NCBI RefSeq assembly: GCF_044197065.1
Contig: NZ_JBIQOI010000002.1
Span: forward strand, 124,001-188,000
Length of the DNA stretch: 64,000 nucleotides
Reading direction: 5' to 3'
Origin: Kluyvera ascorbata_C
GTDB lineage: Bacteria; Pseudomonadota; Gammaproteobacteria; Enterobacterales; Enterobacteriaceae
A model generated the notes under the pieces. It was not told the origin of the DNA. It saw only the letters and a list, made by a program, of their open reading frames with translations, and ran no database searches. Of this stretch, positions 1-8,066 are shown one piece after another (position 1 is the stretch's first letter; each line of letters opens with the position of its first letter). Both the position numbers and the translations under genes were made by a program.

Positions 1-147
1 CCGTGGGAGAATAAATATCGAAACCGGCCCAATGTCGCCCGCCTGAAAAAATAAATCACATTGTGTGCATCCGTTTTCTTTCTTCATTCGTATTAGTAGA
101 TGAGGGTACATAAACCCTTCCTAAAACAACCAATGAGGGAAGTGAAA

Positions 148-708
148 ATGAAACAATTTCTAAAAACGATGCTCTTTTCTACCCTGATCGTAAGCGGTGC
201 TGCCCAGGCCGCAATGATGGACAACAACACCGTTATGGTGGGCGGTGCAGCAATGTATCCATCAAAAAATATTGTCCAGAATGCCATCAATTCCAAAGAT
301 CACACTACGCTTGTCGCGGCGGTGAAAGCGGCTGGGCTGGTCCCTACGCTCGAGGGTAGCGGCCCATTCACCGTTTTCGCCCCGACCAATACCGCTTTTG
401 AAAAACTGCCTCCAGGAACGGTAGATTCACTGCTGAAACCGGAGAACAAACAAAAACTCACCAGCGTGCTCACCTATCATGTGGTATCCGGGAAACTGGA
501 TATGAAAGCGCTGGAGAAAAAAATCAAAGCCGGTGGGGGTAAAGCAGAGCTGAAAACCGTTAACGGTGAATCGCTGTGGATAATGGCAAACGGGCCGCAC
601 AATATTCAGATTAAAGACGTTCGCGGCAATATCGCGAATATCACCACCTACGACGTTAATCAGAGCAACGGTGTCATAGACGTTATTGATACGGTGCTGA
701 TGCCGTAA
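148..708 (+). CDS. Secreted fasciclin (FAS1) domain protein
   Basis: A 186-residue protein with a Sec signal peptide (MKQFLKTMLF... ending near AAQA, about residues 1-22) and one FAS1 domain filling the rest. The H-box-like stretch GPFTVFAPTNTAFEKL and the later LTYHVV..NGVIDVIDTVLMP ending are typical of FAS1. FAS1 proteins are extracytoplasmic and often adhesive; the partner here is unknown. The ATG at 148 is chosen because it directly follows a purine-rich GAGGGAAG ribosome site and begins the signal peptide; an upstream in-frame ATG at 100 lacks both. It is 59 nt upstream of an ECF sigma gene and its anti-sigma gene, so it is probably the target of that pair, as MPT70/MPT83 are for mycobacterial SigK. 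Domain call firm, function inferred. Confidence 0.9.
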   Translation: MKQFLKTMLFSTLIVSGAAQAAMMDNNTVMVGGAAMYPSKNIVQNAINSKDHTTLVAAVKAAGLVPTLEGSGPFTVFAPTNTAFEKLPPGTVDSLLKPENKQKLTSVLTYHVVSGKLDMKALEKKIKAGGGKAELKTVNGESLWIMANGPHNIQIKDVRGNIANITTYDVNQSNGVIDVIDTVLMP

Positions 709-767
709 AACATTGCCTATACTGTGTGCAGCCACTCCTGGTGTGGCTGCACCTTAAAGGGAATCCG

Positions 768-1316
768 ATGACAGCCAATGCGCCTCATATTCATGCTGGA
801 TTAATGAACCAAATAGCCTGCGGCGATAAAGATGCCCTGGCGCAGCTTTATCATCTGCTCTCCCCTAAGTTGCTGGGTATTATTCTGCGCATGGTCAGGC
901 GTCGGGATTGGGCCGAAGAGATTCTGCACGATACCTTTATTCAAATCTGGCAATCGGCCATCTATTACGACGAGCAACGCAGCGAACCACAAATCTGGCT
1001 CAGCCATATCGCCCGAAACCGTGCCATAGACTATTTACGCAAGCACGAACACCGCTGCTGCTCGGTTGACGAAATAAGCGAAGCCGAAGACAGTTTTCAA
1101 GCGCCGCTCCCTGCCGAAGATATCCATCAGGAAGCTCGTCGTCTGCATCATTGCCTGGATCATTTACCCGCCGAACAGCGCCAAAGCATTGCGTTAGCCT
1201 ACTATCGTGGTCTGTCACAAACCGAAATTGCCCTGTCAATGAACCAGCCGGAAGGCACCGTTAAAAGCTGGATACGCCGCGCGCTGACGCATCTCAGGGA
1301 GTGTATTGGCCTATGA
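768..1316 (+). CDS. ECF-family RNA polymerase sigma factor, SigK-like
   Basis: A 182-residue group 4 sigma factor with region 2 (LYHLLSPKLLGIILRMV...EEILHDTFIQIWQ, promoter melting and -10 contact) and region 4 (LPAEQRQSIALAYYRGLSQTEIA...EGTVKSWIRRAL, a helix-turn-helix for -35 recognition). The ATG at 768 is preceded by AAAGGG at a good distance; the longer frame from 726 has no such site. Its stop overlaps the ATG of the anti-sigma gene (ATGA, 1313-1316), so the two are translationally coupled. The neighbouring fasciclin gene is the hallmark context of SigK-type (ECF19) factors. Assignment to that group rests on context and general similarity, not on an alignment. Confidence 0.92.
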   Translation: MTANAPHIHAGLMNQIACGDKDALAQLYHLLSPKLLGIILRMVRRRDWAEEILHDTFIQIWQSAIYYDEQRSEPQIWLSHIARNRAIDYLRKHEHRCCSVDEISEAEDSFQAPLPAEDIHQEARRLHHCLDHLPAEQRQSIALAYYRGLSQTEIALSMNQPEGTVKSWIRRALTHLRECIGL

Positions 1317-1981
1317 GTATGGAAGAAAAAGAGCCGCTCTGTGCTGCCACCTATGTGTTGGGTTTAACCGACCCGATGACGCGGCGGCAGTTAACTAAGC
1401 GCTTAAATGAAGACCCCGAATTCGCCGCCGAGGTCCAACGCTGGCAAAAAGCGTTTAGCGGTATCGACGTCACGACCCGCGACGTTGCGCCTTCGCCAAC
1501 GCTCTGGCAACACATTGAGCGCAGTCTACCGCAGTCCTCCACCGCGCCACCGGCTGGGAGACGGCCTCTGTTCTGGCTCGGGTGGGCGCTCGCCGCGGCA
1601 ATGGGCGGCGTGGTGATTTTCACCCAGGTTATCAAACCCGACACGCCGCATGCGCTACAGACTATTGCGATTCTTAGCGGTAAGCCCTCGGATCAACAAT
1701 TTGTGGTAATGCTGGATAAGTCAGCATCCCTGCTTCAGGTCTCGGCGCTGAACGTCACCCTGCCGCGTGATAAAAGCCTGCAACTCTGGATGATCAAAGG
1801 CAGCGCCCCGCCGCGTTCACTCGGGCTCATCACCCAACGCGACGGCAACAGCTTCAGGCTGTCTTCCGACGCGCTGGATAATCAGACCGTGCTGGCCATA
1901 AGTCTGGAACCGTCGGGCGGCTCGCCGCTATCCGGACCTTCCGGGCCGGTGGTGTATCAGGGCAGCGTGAAGGCGCTATAA
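1313..1981 (+). CDS. RskA-like membrane anti-sigma factor
   Basis: A 222-residue protein. The N-terminal ~80 residues look like a cytoplasmic anti-sigma domain (EEKEPLCAATYVLGLTDPMTRR). One membrane helix follows (PLFWLGWALAAAMGGVVIF, about 83-103), then a C-terminal RskA-type extracytoplasmic domain with the family's LPRDKSLQLWMIKG and SLEPSGGS elements. By family, it holds the sigma factor at the membrane until a signal triggers release by proteolysis. Start at 1313 by ATGA overlap with the sigma gene. Just downstream, the metal ATPase gene converges from the other strand with 22 nt between stop codons and no obvious terminator. Confidence 0.9.
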   Translation: MSMEEKEPLCAATYVLGLTDPMTRRQLTKRLNEDPEFAAEVQRWQKAFSGIDVTTRDVAPSPTLWQHIERSLPQSSTAPPAGRRPLFWLGWALAAAMGGVVIFTQVIKPDTPHALQTIAILSGKPSDQQFVVMLDKSASLLQVSALNVTLPRDKSLQLWMIKGSAPPRSLGLITQRDGNSFRLSSDALDNQTVLAISLEPSGGSPLSGPSGPVVYQGSVKAL

Positions 1982-2003
1982 CGGCATGAGGCACGTGCTG
2001 TGT

Positions 2004-3911
2004 TCAGTTTGTCTCATCAAACTGCAACAACCGGCCAGTATTGAGCAACACCAGCAACGTGCTCAGGTTATGCAGCACCGCCGCAATCAGCGCCCCGGCG
2101 GTGCCCAGCAGCCCCATGGCCGCGGCGGCGACAATCAGTATCGTCCAACCGAGGCCGATAAAGACGTTCACCTGCAGCGTGGCGCGGCATTTACGGCTCA
2201 GTCGAATCGCCGTGGGTAAACGCCTGAGGTCGCCACCGGCAAGCACTACGTCTGCCGACGCCAGCGCGATATCCGCGCCGTTTCCGCCCATCGCAATGCC
2301 AACGGCTCCCGCCTTTAAGGCCAGCGCATCGTTGATCCCGTCGCCGACCACCATTGGTCTCCAGCCTTCGTTGACCATGTTCTGAACCTGACGCAATTTT
2401 TCTGCCGGCAGCGCTTCACCCGCGAGCTCATCAATCCCCGCCTGCTGCGCCACGCGCTCAGCAACGGACATCCGATCGCCAGTCAATAGCTGTATACGGT
2501 CAATACCCAACGATTTTAGCGCTTCAATGGCCGCTGGCGCTTCGGCGCGCAGCGTATCATCAAGCAGGAACCAGCCGAGGAATTCGCCGTTCAGCGCCAG
2601 TCCGACCACCGGCCCTTCATGCGCTGGCAACGGTGCTGTCTCGACGCTGTAGCGCGTAAAGAGCGCCTGTCGTCCCAGCAGCGCGACGCCGTCATCGGTC
2701 ATCGCCACAATCCCCACGCCCTGAATCTCTTCGACATCACGAAGCGCGAGTCCGCCGGCGTCGGATAAGGTTTCGGCCAGTACCCGGCTAACCGGATGAT
2801 TACTGGTCGCGCCCAGCGCCGACGCGAGGGCAAGCACCTGCTCGCGAGGCATCTCGGTCACCAATAGCGCATCGACAAAACTAAGCCGCCCCTCGGTTAA
2901 AGTGCCCGTCTTATCGACAATCAGCGCATCAACATCCGCAAGCTCTTCAAGAAACGCCGCGTTGCGAATCAGGACCCCGTGACGAGCGGCAACGGCAATC
3001 CCCGCCATCGCGGTGGCGGGCGCGGAAAGTACCAGCGCGCAGGGACATGCCGCCACCAGCACCGCCAGCATCGCCTGGCTGTTGTAGGTTAAGAACCAGG
3101 TCGTCGCCGCAATCAGCAGCACCAGAATCAGATAGTGACCGGCATAGCGCTCAAGCATACGGGTGATCGGCGGTTTTGCCTGCTCGGCTTCCTGCATCAG
3201 CGCAATCACTTTACCGAGCGTCGACTGGTCGCCCGTGTGGGTCACTTCAACACGCAGCAGACCGTTGAGGTTAATACTCCCGGCGAAGACGTTCATGCCC
3301 GGCGCGGTTTCAACCGGTACCGACTCACCGGTAATGTGCCCCACATCCAGACTCGCCTGACCGGAAAGGATGCGCCCGTCAGCAGGGAGTCGATCACCCG
3401 CCCTCACCTCAACCACATCTCCCGCGCGCAAATGCTGGCTATCAATCAACGCCACCTCGCCGTCTGCACGCACGCGCCGCGCCTGACTGTGCGTCAGTTT
3501 AGTCAGCCCGGCGATCGCCTGCCGGGTTCCCATTACGCTTCGCTCTTCGAGGATGTGGCCGAAAATCATGATGACCGGCAGCAGCGCCGCAGTCATTAAA
3601 TCCCCTAACGCCCAGGCCCCCAGCATGGCCAGCACCACCAGCAGGTCGGTCACGCCGTGCAGGTCCGGATGCAGTAGACTGTGCCATCCGGCACGGAAAA
3701 CCGGCACCGCCACCAGCAGCCAGGCCACGCCGGCGAGAATGTCGCTGATGCCGGGCTGATCCGGCGCAATGGCTCGCCAGAGCAAGCTCAGCAGCAGCAG
3801 GCCAATGGTTATCATCGTGAGGGTAAGCTGGCGCTGCATCCGCCGCTGTTCCTCGGGGGTTTGCAGGTTGCCGCTGAAATGGATATGCCCGTGGCTGCAC
3901 TGATGACTCAT
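2004..3911 (-). CDS. P1B-type heavy-metal-translocating ATPase
   Basis: A 635-residue P-type ATPase with all catalytic motifs: TGES (194-197, actuator), CPC in a membrane helix (289-291, metal site), DKTGT (333-337, phosphorylated Asp), HP (372-373) and GDGIND (523-528). It lacks the usual N-terminal CxxC heavy-metal domain; instead the first ~12 residues are His/Cys-rich (MSHQCSHGHIHF). The last membrane helix carries HNLST (614-618) where ZntA-type pumps have a metal-binding Asp, so the substrate may not be Zn/Cd. It is the last gene of a four-gene operon with three SPFH proteins; its ATG overlaps the upstream stop (ATGA, 3908-3911). Family certain, metal unknown. Confidence 0.93.
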   Translation of the reverse strand: MSHQCSHGHIHFSGNLQTPEEQRRMQRQLTLTMITIGLLLLSLLWRAIAPDQPGISDILAGVAWLLVAVPVFRAGWHSLLHPDLHGVTDLLVVLAMLGAWALGDLMTAALLPVIMIFGHILEERSVMGTRQAIAGLTKLTHSQARRVRADGEVALIDSQHLRAGDVVEVRAGDRLPADGRILSGQASLDVGHITGESVPVETAPGMNVFAGSINLNGLLRVEVTHTGDQSTLGKVIALMQEAEQAKPPITRMLERYAGHYLILVLLIAATTWFLTYNSQAMLAVLVAACPCALVLSAPATAMAGIAVAARHGVLIRNAAFLEELADVDALIVDKTGTLTEGRLSFVDALLVTEMPREQVLALASALGATSNHPVSRVLAETLSDAGGLALRDVEEIQGVGIVAMTDDGVALLGRQALFTRYSVETAPLPAHEGPVVGLALNGEFLGWFLLDDTLRAEAPAAIEALKSLGIDRIQLLTGDRMSVAERVAQQAGIDELAGEALPAEKLRQVQNMVNEGWRPMVVGDGINDALALKAGAVGIAMGGNGADIALASADVVLAGGDLRRLPTAIRLSRKCRATLQVNVFIGLGWTILIVAAAAMGLLGTAGALIAAVLHNLSTLLVLLNTGRLLQFDETN

Positions 3912-4978
3912 GGTTGTTTCTCACTAGTGGTCGGCGTGGCAGGCTGAGCCGGTAGTCCCTGCAAAATCAAGCGGCTATCGTCACCGGGTGCGACGGTAAT
4001 CACCTGTCCTGCCTGCGCCAGAATACGGGTCACCTTATCGCGCCAGATACGCTGCAGCAGCCCGCCGTCCAGCCCCGCGCGGCGAGCGTCGGCAAGTTGG
4101 TTAATGGTCTGGGTGTCCACGTTGGCCTGCGCCAGTATCTCCTGACGGCTCGCCTCGGCCTGCTGGAGCGTACGGTCCGCCTGCTGCTGCGCCTGCTGGC
4201 TTCGCAGCGCCGCGGCGGTGCGGGCGCTGGCAACGGCCTGCTCCGCCTGCTGCCCGGCGGCCAGCACGGCGTTAAACGCGGCAACGGCATTTTCCGGCAG
4301 CGATGAGGTGATATCCACGCGTTCAATGCGAATCCCCGGATCGTTGCCGCCGTCGGCAAGCCTCAGCAGGCTTTGCGTCATGGCCTGTTTAAAATCACTG
4401 CGCAGTTGGATACGTTCCTGCGCCGCACGACTGTCATTTTGCAAACTCTCCGGGCGGGTAACCAGAATGGAGTCGAGATCGCGCCCCACACAAACCACTG
4501 CCGCCGCCCGTTCCGTCAGACGGTCGATAAGCGGGTCAATATGCGGCTGCTGTAGCGCAAACTGCACCGGGTCGCTTACGCGCCAGAACACCCGTACATT
4601 AAGCTGCACCACGCCCGCATCGCCGGTTAACAGATAGCCCGCCCCCGCCCCAGCGTCGTTATCCCGATCCCAACTGTTAATCTGGCTCAGCTGCTGTTCG
4701 CGCTGCAATGCCAGCACGTCGCGCTCCAGTATGCGCTCTGCGCCCGGCACCCGCTCTACGCGTTCAATGGGATACGGCCACGCAAACAGCAGGCCCGCAC
4801 CTTCAACGCGCACGGGTTTACCAAAGCGATAGACAATCGCGCGGCTGTCAGGCGCTATCTGGTAAATACTGGAAAACAGCCACGCGCAGGCCGCAATAAT
4901 CGCCGCGGCGTACAGCGTGAAAAAGGCTATTCGGTACGACTGCCCCCAGGGCGTCGCTGTTGGCGATTCGCGCTTCAT
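3908..4978 (-). CDS. HflK-like SPFH membrane protein
   Basis: A 356-residue protein with one N-terminal membrane helix (about 17-38), then an SPFH/band-7 domain starting at APDSRAIVYRFGKPVRVEGA and a C-terminal coiled coil rich in Gln, Ala and Arg (AALRSQQAQQQADRTLQQAE). That layout is HflK-like. True HflK/HflC cage the FtsH protease; here none of the hfq-hflX-hflK-hflC neighbours is present, so this is a paralogous set. It overlaps the upstream HflC-like gene and the downstream ATPase gene by 4 nt each, implying a fixed stoichiometry and joint assembly. Function inferred: a membrane scaffold associated with the metal pump. Confidence 0.9.
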   Translation of the reverse strand: MKRESPTATPWGQSYRIAFFTLYAAAIIAACAWLFSSIYQIAPDSRAIVYRFGKPVRVEGAGLLFAWPYPIERVERVPGAERILERDVLALQREQQLSQINSWDRDNDAGAGAGYLLTGDAGVVQLNVRVFWRVSDPVQFALQQPHIDPLIDRLTERAAAVVCVGRDLDSILVTRPESLQNDSRAAQERIQLRSDFKQAMTQSLLRLADGGNDPGIRIERVDITSSLPENAVAAFNAVLAAGQQAEQAVASARTAAALRSQQAQQQADRTLQQAEASRQEILAQANVDTQTINQLADARRAGLDGGLLQRIWRDKVTRILAQAGQVITVAPGDDSRLILQGLPAQPATPTTSEKQP

Positions 4979-5976
4979 GGTTTGGCGGCCTCGTTTAGCT
5001 GATCCGGGCTTTGTACCAGCGCCTTGAACGGTTCCGCGTCGGTACGCAGCACCAGCCGCGTGTTGCTATTAACGATGGTGCTCAGCGTATCCAGCGAGCG
5101 CAGCAGGCTATAAAGCTGCGGGTCGCTGGCCCAGGCTTTGCCATAAATAGATGCCGCGTCGCGTTGCGCATTGGCCACAATCGTCGCCGCTTTGACCGAA
5201 GCGTCCGCTTCCACAATTCGCCCGTCGCGATCCGCCTGAGAATGAATCTCCGCCGCCAGCCGCTTCCCTTCAGCCGTACGCTCTGCGGCGATGGTCTCGC
5301 GCTCGGCGCGCATACGGTCGACGGTGGCGTTAAGGGTGACCGCCGGCAACGTCAGCCTCTCAATGCCGGTCTGAATCACCTCAATACCATAGCTGTTGAG
5401 CAGTTGGCTTTTCAGCTGCGCCTGCAACCCCTGCTCTAGTTGGTCAATTTTGACCTTGTTACGGTCGACGTTGACGATATCCGCCAGCGCGTAGTTACTG
5501 GTGGTGGTTTCCAGCGCGGAACCGATAAAAGTGCGTATCTGACGCGCCGCTTCATCCGGCTGGTTCTGTACGGCGCGGATAAAGCGCAGCACATTGTTGT
5601 CATCCGGCTTCACTTTCCAGATAACCCACGCCTGCACCAGCACGCGCAGCCCATCCCGGGTTCCCACATCCTGTAAGCCGCTGGAGGTCGAACGCACGCG
5701 CAGGTCGACGTTAATCGGCGTCTCAAACGGCGCCGGTAGACGCCATGCCAGACCCGGCGACAGCAGCACCCGCTCCGGGTTACCAAAACGCGTGACGACC
5801 GTCGCGCTGCCGGCGCTCACGTTGAGCAAACAGGCCGTCAGTACGGCAAGCGTCAGTAAAAAGGCCGCAATACCGAGGCGCAGCGCCCGCTTATGCCGCA
5901 GCGGCTGGGGCGACGGCATCTGACGCACGCCAATGTTTTCTGTACGCTGCGCAGGAACGATTGAATGGATCTTCAT
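4975..5976 (-). CDS. HflC-like SPFH membrane protein
   Basis: A 333-residue protein with a short cytoplasmic start, one membrane helix (LGIAAFLLTLAVLTACLLNV, about 34-53) and an SPFH domain beginning at GSATVVTRFGNPERVLLSPG. An Ala/Arg/Glu coiled coil follows (RMRAERETIAAERTAEGKRL) and a segment resembling the HflC C-terminus (NAQRDAASIYGKAWASDPQL). The motif RAERE..AE.RA.G is typical of HflC. The ATG lies in an ATGA overlap with the upstream polytopic SPFH gene, and its stop overlaps the HflK-like gene the same way. Likely partner of that HflK-like protein in a hetero-oligomeric ring. Confidence 0.9.
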   Translation of the reverse strand: MKIHSIVPAQRTENIGVRQMPSPQPLRHKRALRLGIAAFLLTLAVLTACLLNVSAGSATVVTRFGNPERVLLSPGLAWRLPAPFETPINVDLRVRSTSSGLQDVGTRDGLRVLVQAWVIWKVKPDDNNVLRFIRAVQNQPDEAARQIRTFIGSALETTTSNYALADIVNVDRNKVKIDQLEQGLQAQLKSQLLNSYGIEVIQTGIERLTLPAVTLNATVDRMRAERETIAAERTAEGKRLAAEIHSQADRDGRIVEADASVKAATIVANAQRDAASIYGKAWASDPQLYSLLRSLDTLSTIVNSNTRLVLRTDAEPFKALVQSPDQLNEAAKP

Positions 5977-7865
5977 GGTTTGCTGGCCTTCTGTGGTGCG
6001 GTGCTATCCGTAAGCGCGGGATACTGGCGCATATCGAGGACGGGTTCATTTGTGCCCTGGAGATGGCTATCCAGGATTAATAACGGCGTGTGCGCCAGCG
6101 TCTGACTGAGAATGTGGTAACGACGCTCAAGAATAAAGGCCTGACCGGCCTGCTGCCATGACTGGCTATCCGCGGCAAACTGCACCGCAGCGGCCCGGGC
6201 GCGCGACAGATTTTCGGCGGCAAAGGCCTCAGCGCCGTTCTCACGGGTTTGCGCATTTTGCCGGGCGGTGATGGTCACCGTCGCCGCATAGCCGCGTTCA
6301 CGGGCGACACGTGCGCTGGCGGCAATTTGCGCCGCCTGAACGCCGTGATAGGCATCGGCCGCTCCCGCCGGTGGATGAATGGCCTCAATACGGGTCGAGA
6401 GCAGTTCGACGCCGGTATGCAGCGCCGTTAAGCGCTGCTGAATTTGCTGGTTGAGCGCTGTCGCCAGGCTTGCGCGTTGTTCATTAAGCAGTTCATCGAG
6501 CTGCTTACTGGCAAATTCCGCCACCAGCACCTGGCGGGCAATACTGCGCACCAGTACCGGGAGATCCTCCGCCTGATACTGGCTGTTTAACGCATCCTGG
6601 TTAGTCAGCCCTACCCGCCAGATCAGGCGAATATCCATATTCACTATCTGAAAGCTCTGCTTATCCGCCGCCTGGCTGGCAATTACCTGAGATTGGTCGG
6701 TCAGGTGGCTGTTATCCCATAGACGCCAGCTATTTTGCGGTGCCGGGCCTTCTGCGGTATCGGGCTCATCTCTGCTTGCCTGCTGCTCTGGTTCGTCGCT
6801 CAGCCGCAGTTCATGTACCGCTCCATATTCCACGGCGCGAACGCGACCAAACGGCCAGGGTAGCCCGGCGTGCAGCCCAGGCGGAAGCACCGCCATCGGT
6901 CGGCCAAAACGTTCATAAATACCGCGCTGATGCAGCGGCACCTGCGTCAGACCGCTCAATAACCAGCCCACAATGGCCAGGCCGAACAAAACCGGTAGCA
7001 ACGTTTTCCCCATCAGGCGAAATGCCTGAACCTGGCGAAGATCGATGCCAAAACGTTGCTCAAGAGTATCCAGCATGAGCGTCAGCGGCCGCAGCGGCCA
7101 ACGGTACTGGACGGCAAACAGGCTGCGGGTCAGAAAACGCGGAGCAAGGTCTGTAGATAGCGGCGACGCCATCACCATCATTGTGCGCAGGAAATACTCC
7201 AGCGCCACCAGCAGAATCATCAAGCAGCCCAGCTTGATAAGCCACAGCGTCAGCGTCGGTGAATAGGTGACCAACAGCAGCGCTGCAGCAAGCAAAATCA
7301 GCAGGCTGAGCATCATTCGCGCTAGCCCGATATACTCCTGCTGATAGCGCCAGTGACGCTGCGCTTTAAAGCTAATCGTGCGCTCAATCACCAGCAGGCC
7401 AAAGCTTAATGCCAGCAGTATTCCGGGAATGACGCGGCTGATTGCCGTATCGGCTTCGCTGGCGGGGCTTCGGTCGGCAAGACCCGCGATAGCAAACGCC
7501 AGCGCCAGCAACGACAGCGTGGCGGTTATCGCCAGGTTTTGCTGAAAATAGGTCAACCAGGTCTGGAGAGCAGGCGGTATCGGCAACCACTTATTTGCCG
7601 CCGTCGCGGGCTCGCCCTCCGGCGGAGGTGACGGCGGGTTTTCAAAGCGCATGGCGTTATCGATAAAAGCCAGTGCAACCAGCACGACCGCCAGCAGCAG
7701 GCGAAACGCGGGCAGCCAGATGCCCGTGCCCGCAATCATCGAGAGAAAGGCGTAAATCAAACCGACCAACATCAGCAGGCCGGCGAGAGAGATTTTGATA
7801 ATGGTAAGACGCAGAAGCAAACGGCTACGTTGCGCGCCCTTCTGCAATAATGGCGGTAATGACAC
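5973..7865 (-). CDS. Polytopic SPFH-domain protein (HflK family), first gene of operon
   Basis: About 630 residues. The N-terminal half is membrane-embedded, with roughly seven hydrophobic segments, the last at LLPVLFGLAIVGWLLSGL. An SPFH domain (PLHQRGIYERFGRPMAVLPP) and an Ala/Arg coiled coil (ASARVARERGYAATVTI) follow. Ordinary HflK has one membrane helix, so the N-terminal extension is unusual. Start choice: a GTG at 7865 follows GGGAG at good spacing; a TTG at 7907 keeps the frame open but has no ribosome site. First gene of the four-gene ATPase operon and probably preceded by its promoter in 7866-8066. Role inferred as the anchor of an SPFH assembly. Confidence 0.85.
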   Translation of the reverse strand: MSLPPLLQKGAQRSRLLLRLTIIKISLAGLLMLVGLIYAFLSMIAGTGIWLPAFRLLLAVVLVALAFIDNAMRFENPPSPPPEGEPATAANKWLPIPPALQTWLTYFQQNLAITATLSLLALAFAIAGLADRSPASEADTAISRVIPGILLALSFGLLVIERTISFKAQRHWRYQQEYIGLARMMLSLLILLAAALLLVTYSPTLTLWLIKLGCLMILLVALEYFLRTMMVMASPLSTDLAPRFLTRSLFAVQYRWPLRPLTLMLDTLEQRFGIDLRQVQAFRLMGKTLLPVLFGLAIVGWLLSGLTQVPLHQRGIYERFGRPMAVLPPGLHAGLPWPFGRVRAVEYGAVHELRLSDEPEQQASRDEPDTAEGPAPQNSWRLWDNSHLTDQSQVIASQAADKQSFQIVNMDIRLIWRVGLTNQDALNSQYQAEDLPVLVRSIARQVLVAEFASKQLDELLNEQRASLATALNQQIQQRLTALHTGVELLSTRIEAIHPPAGAADAYHGVQAAQIAASARVARERGYAATVTITARQNAQTRENGAEAFAAENLSRARAAAVQFAADSQSWQQAGQAFILERRYHILSQTLAHTPLLILDSHLQGTNEPVLDMRQYPALTDSTAPQKASKP

Positions 7866-8066
7866 CCCGATGCTCCCAATGGATTCGCCTGACCGGCTGC
7901 AACACAAAAGGTAATAGCAGGAGTGGTTAACAGACGCGATTTTTTCCGTTACGATATAACATCATGGCCATATACAAAACAGAATATAATTAGCCGTCGG
8001 AATCATTTTAGTATCAATATGTAACCGGATGTTCCGTACGGCTTTTCGCGTCTGAGTTCGAGGGTC

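Noticed and set aside
3908..7865. The canonical hflK-hflC locus
   Set aside because: No hfq, hflX or purA nearby, three SPFH genes instead of two, and direct coupling to a metal ATPase; therefore a separate paralogous set.
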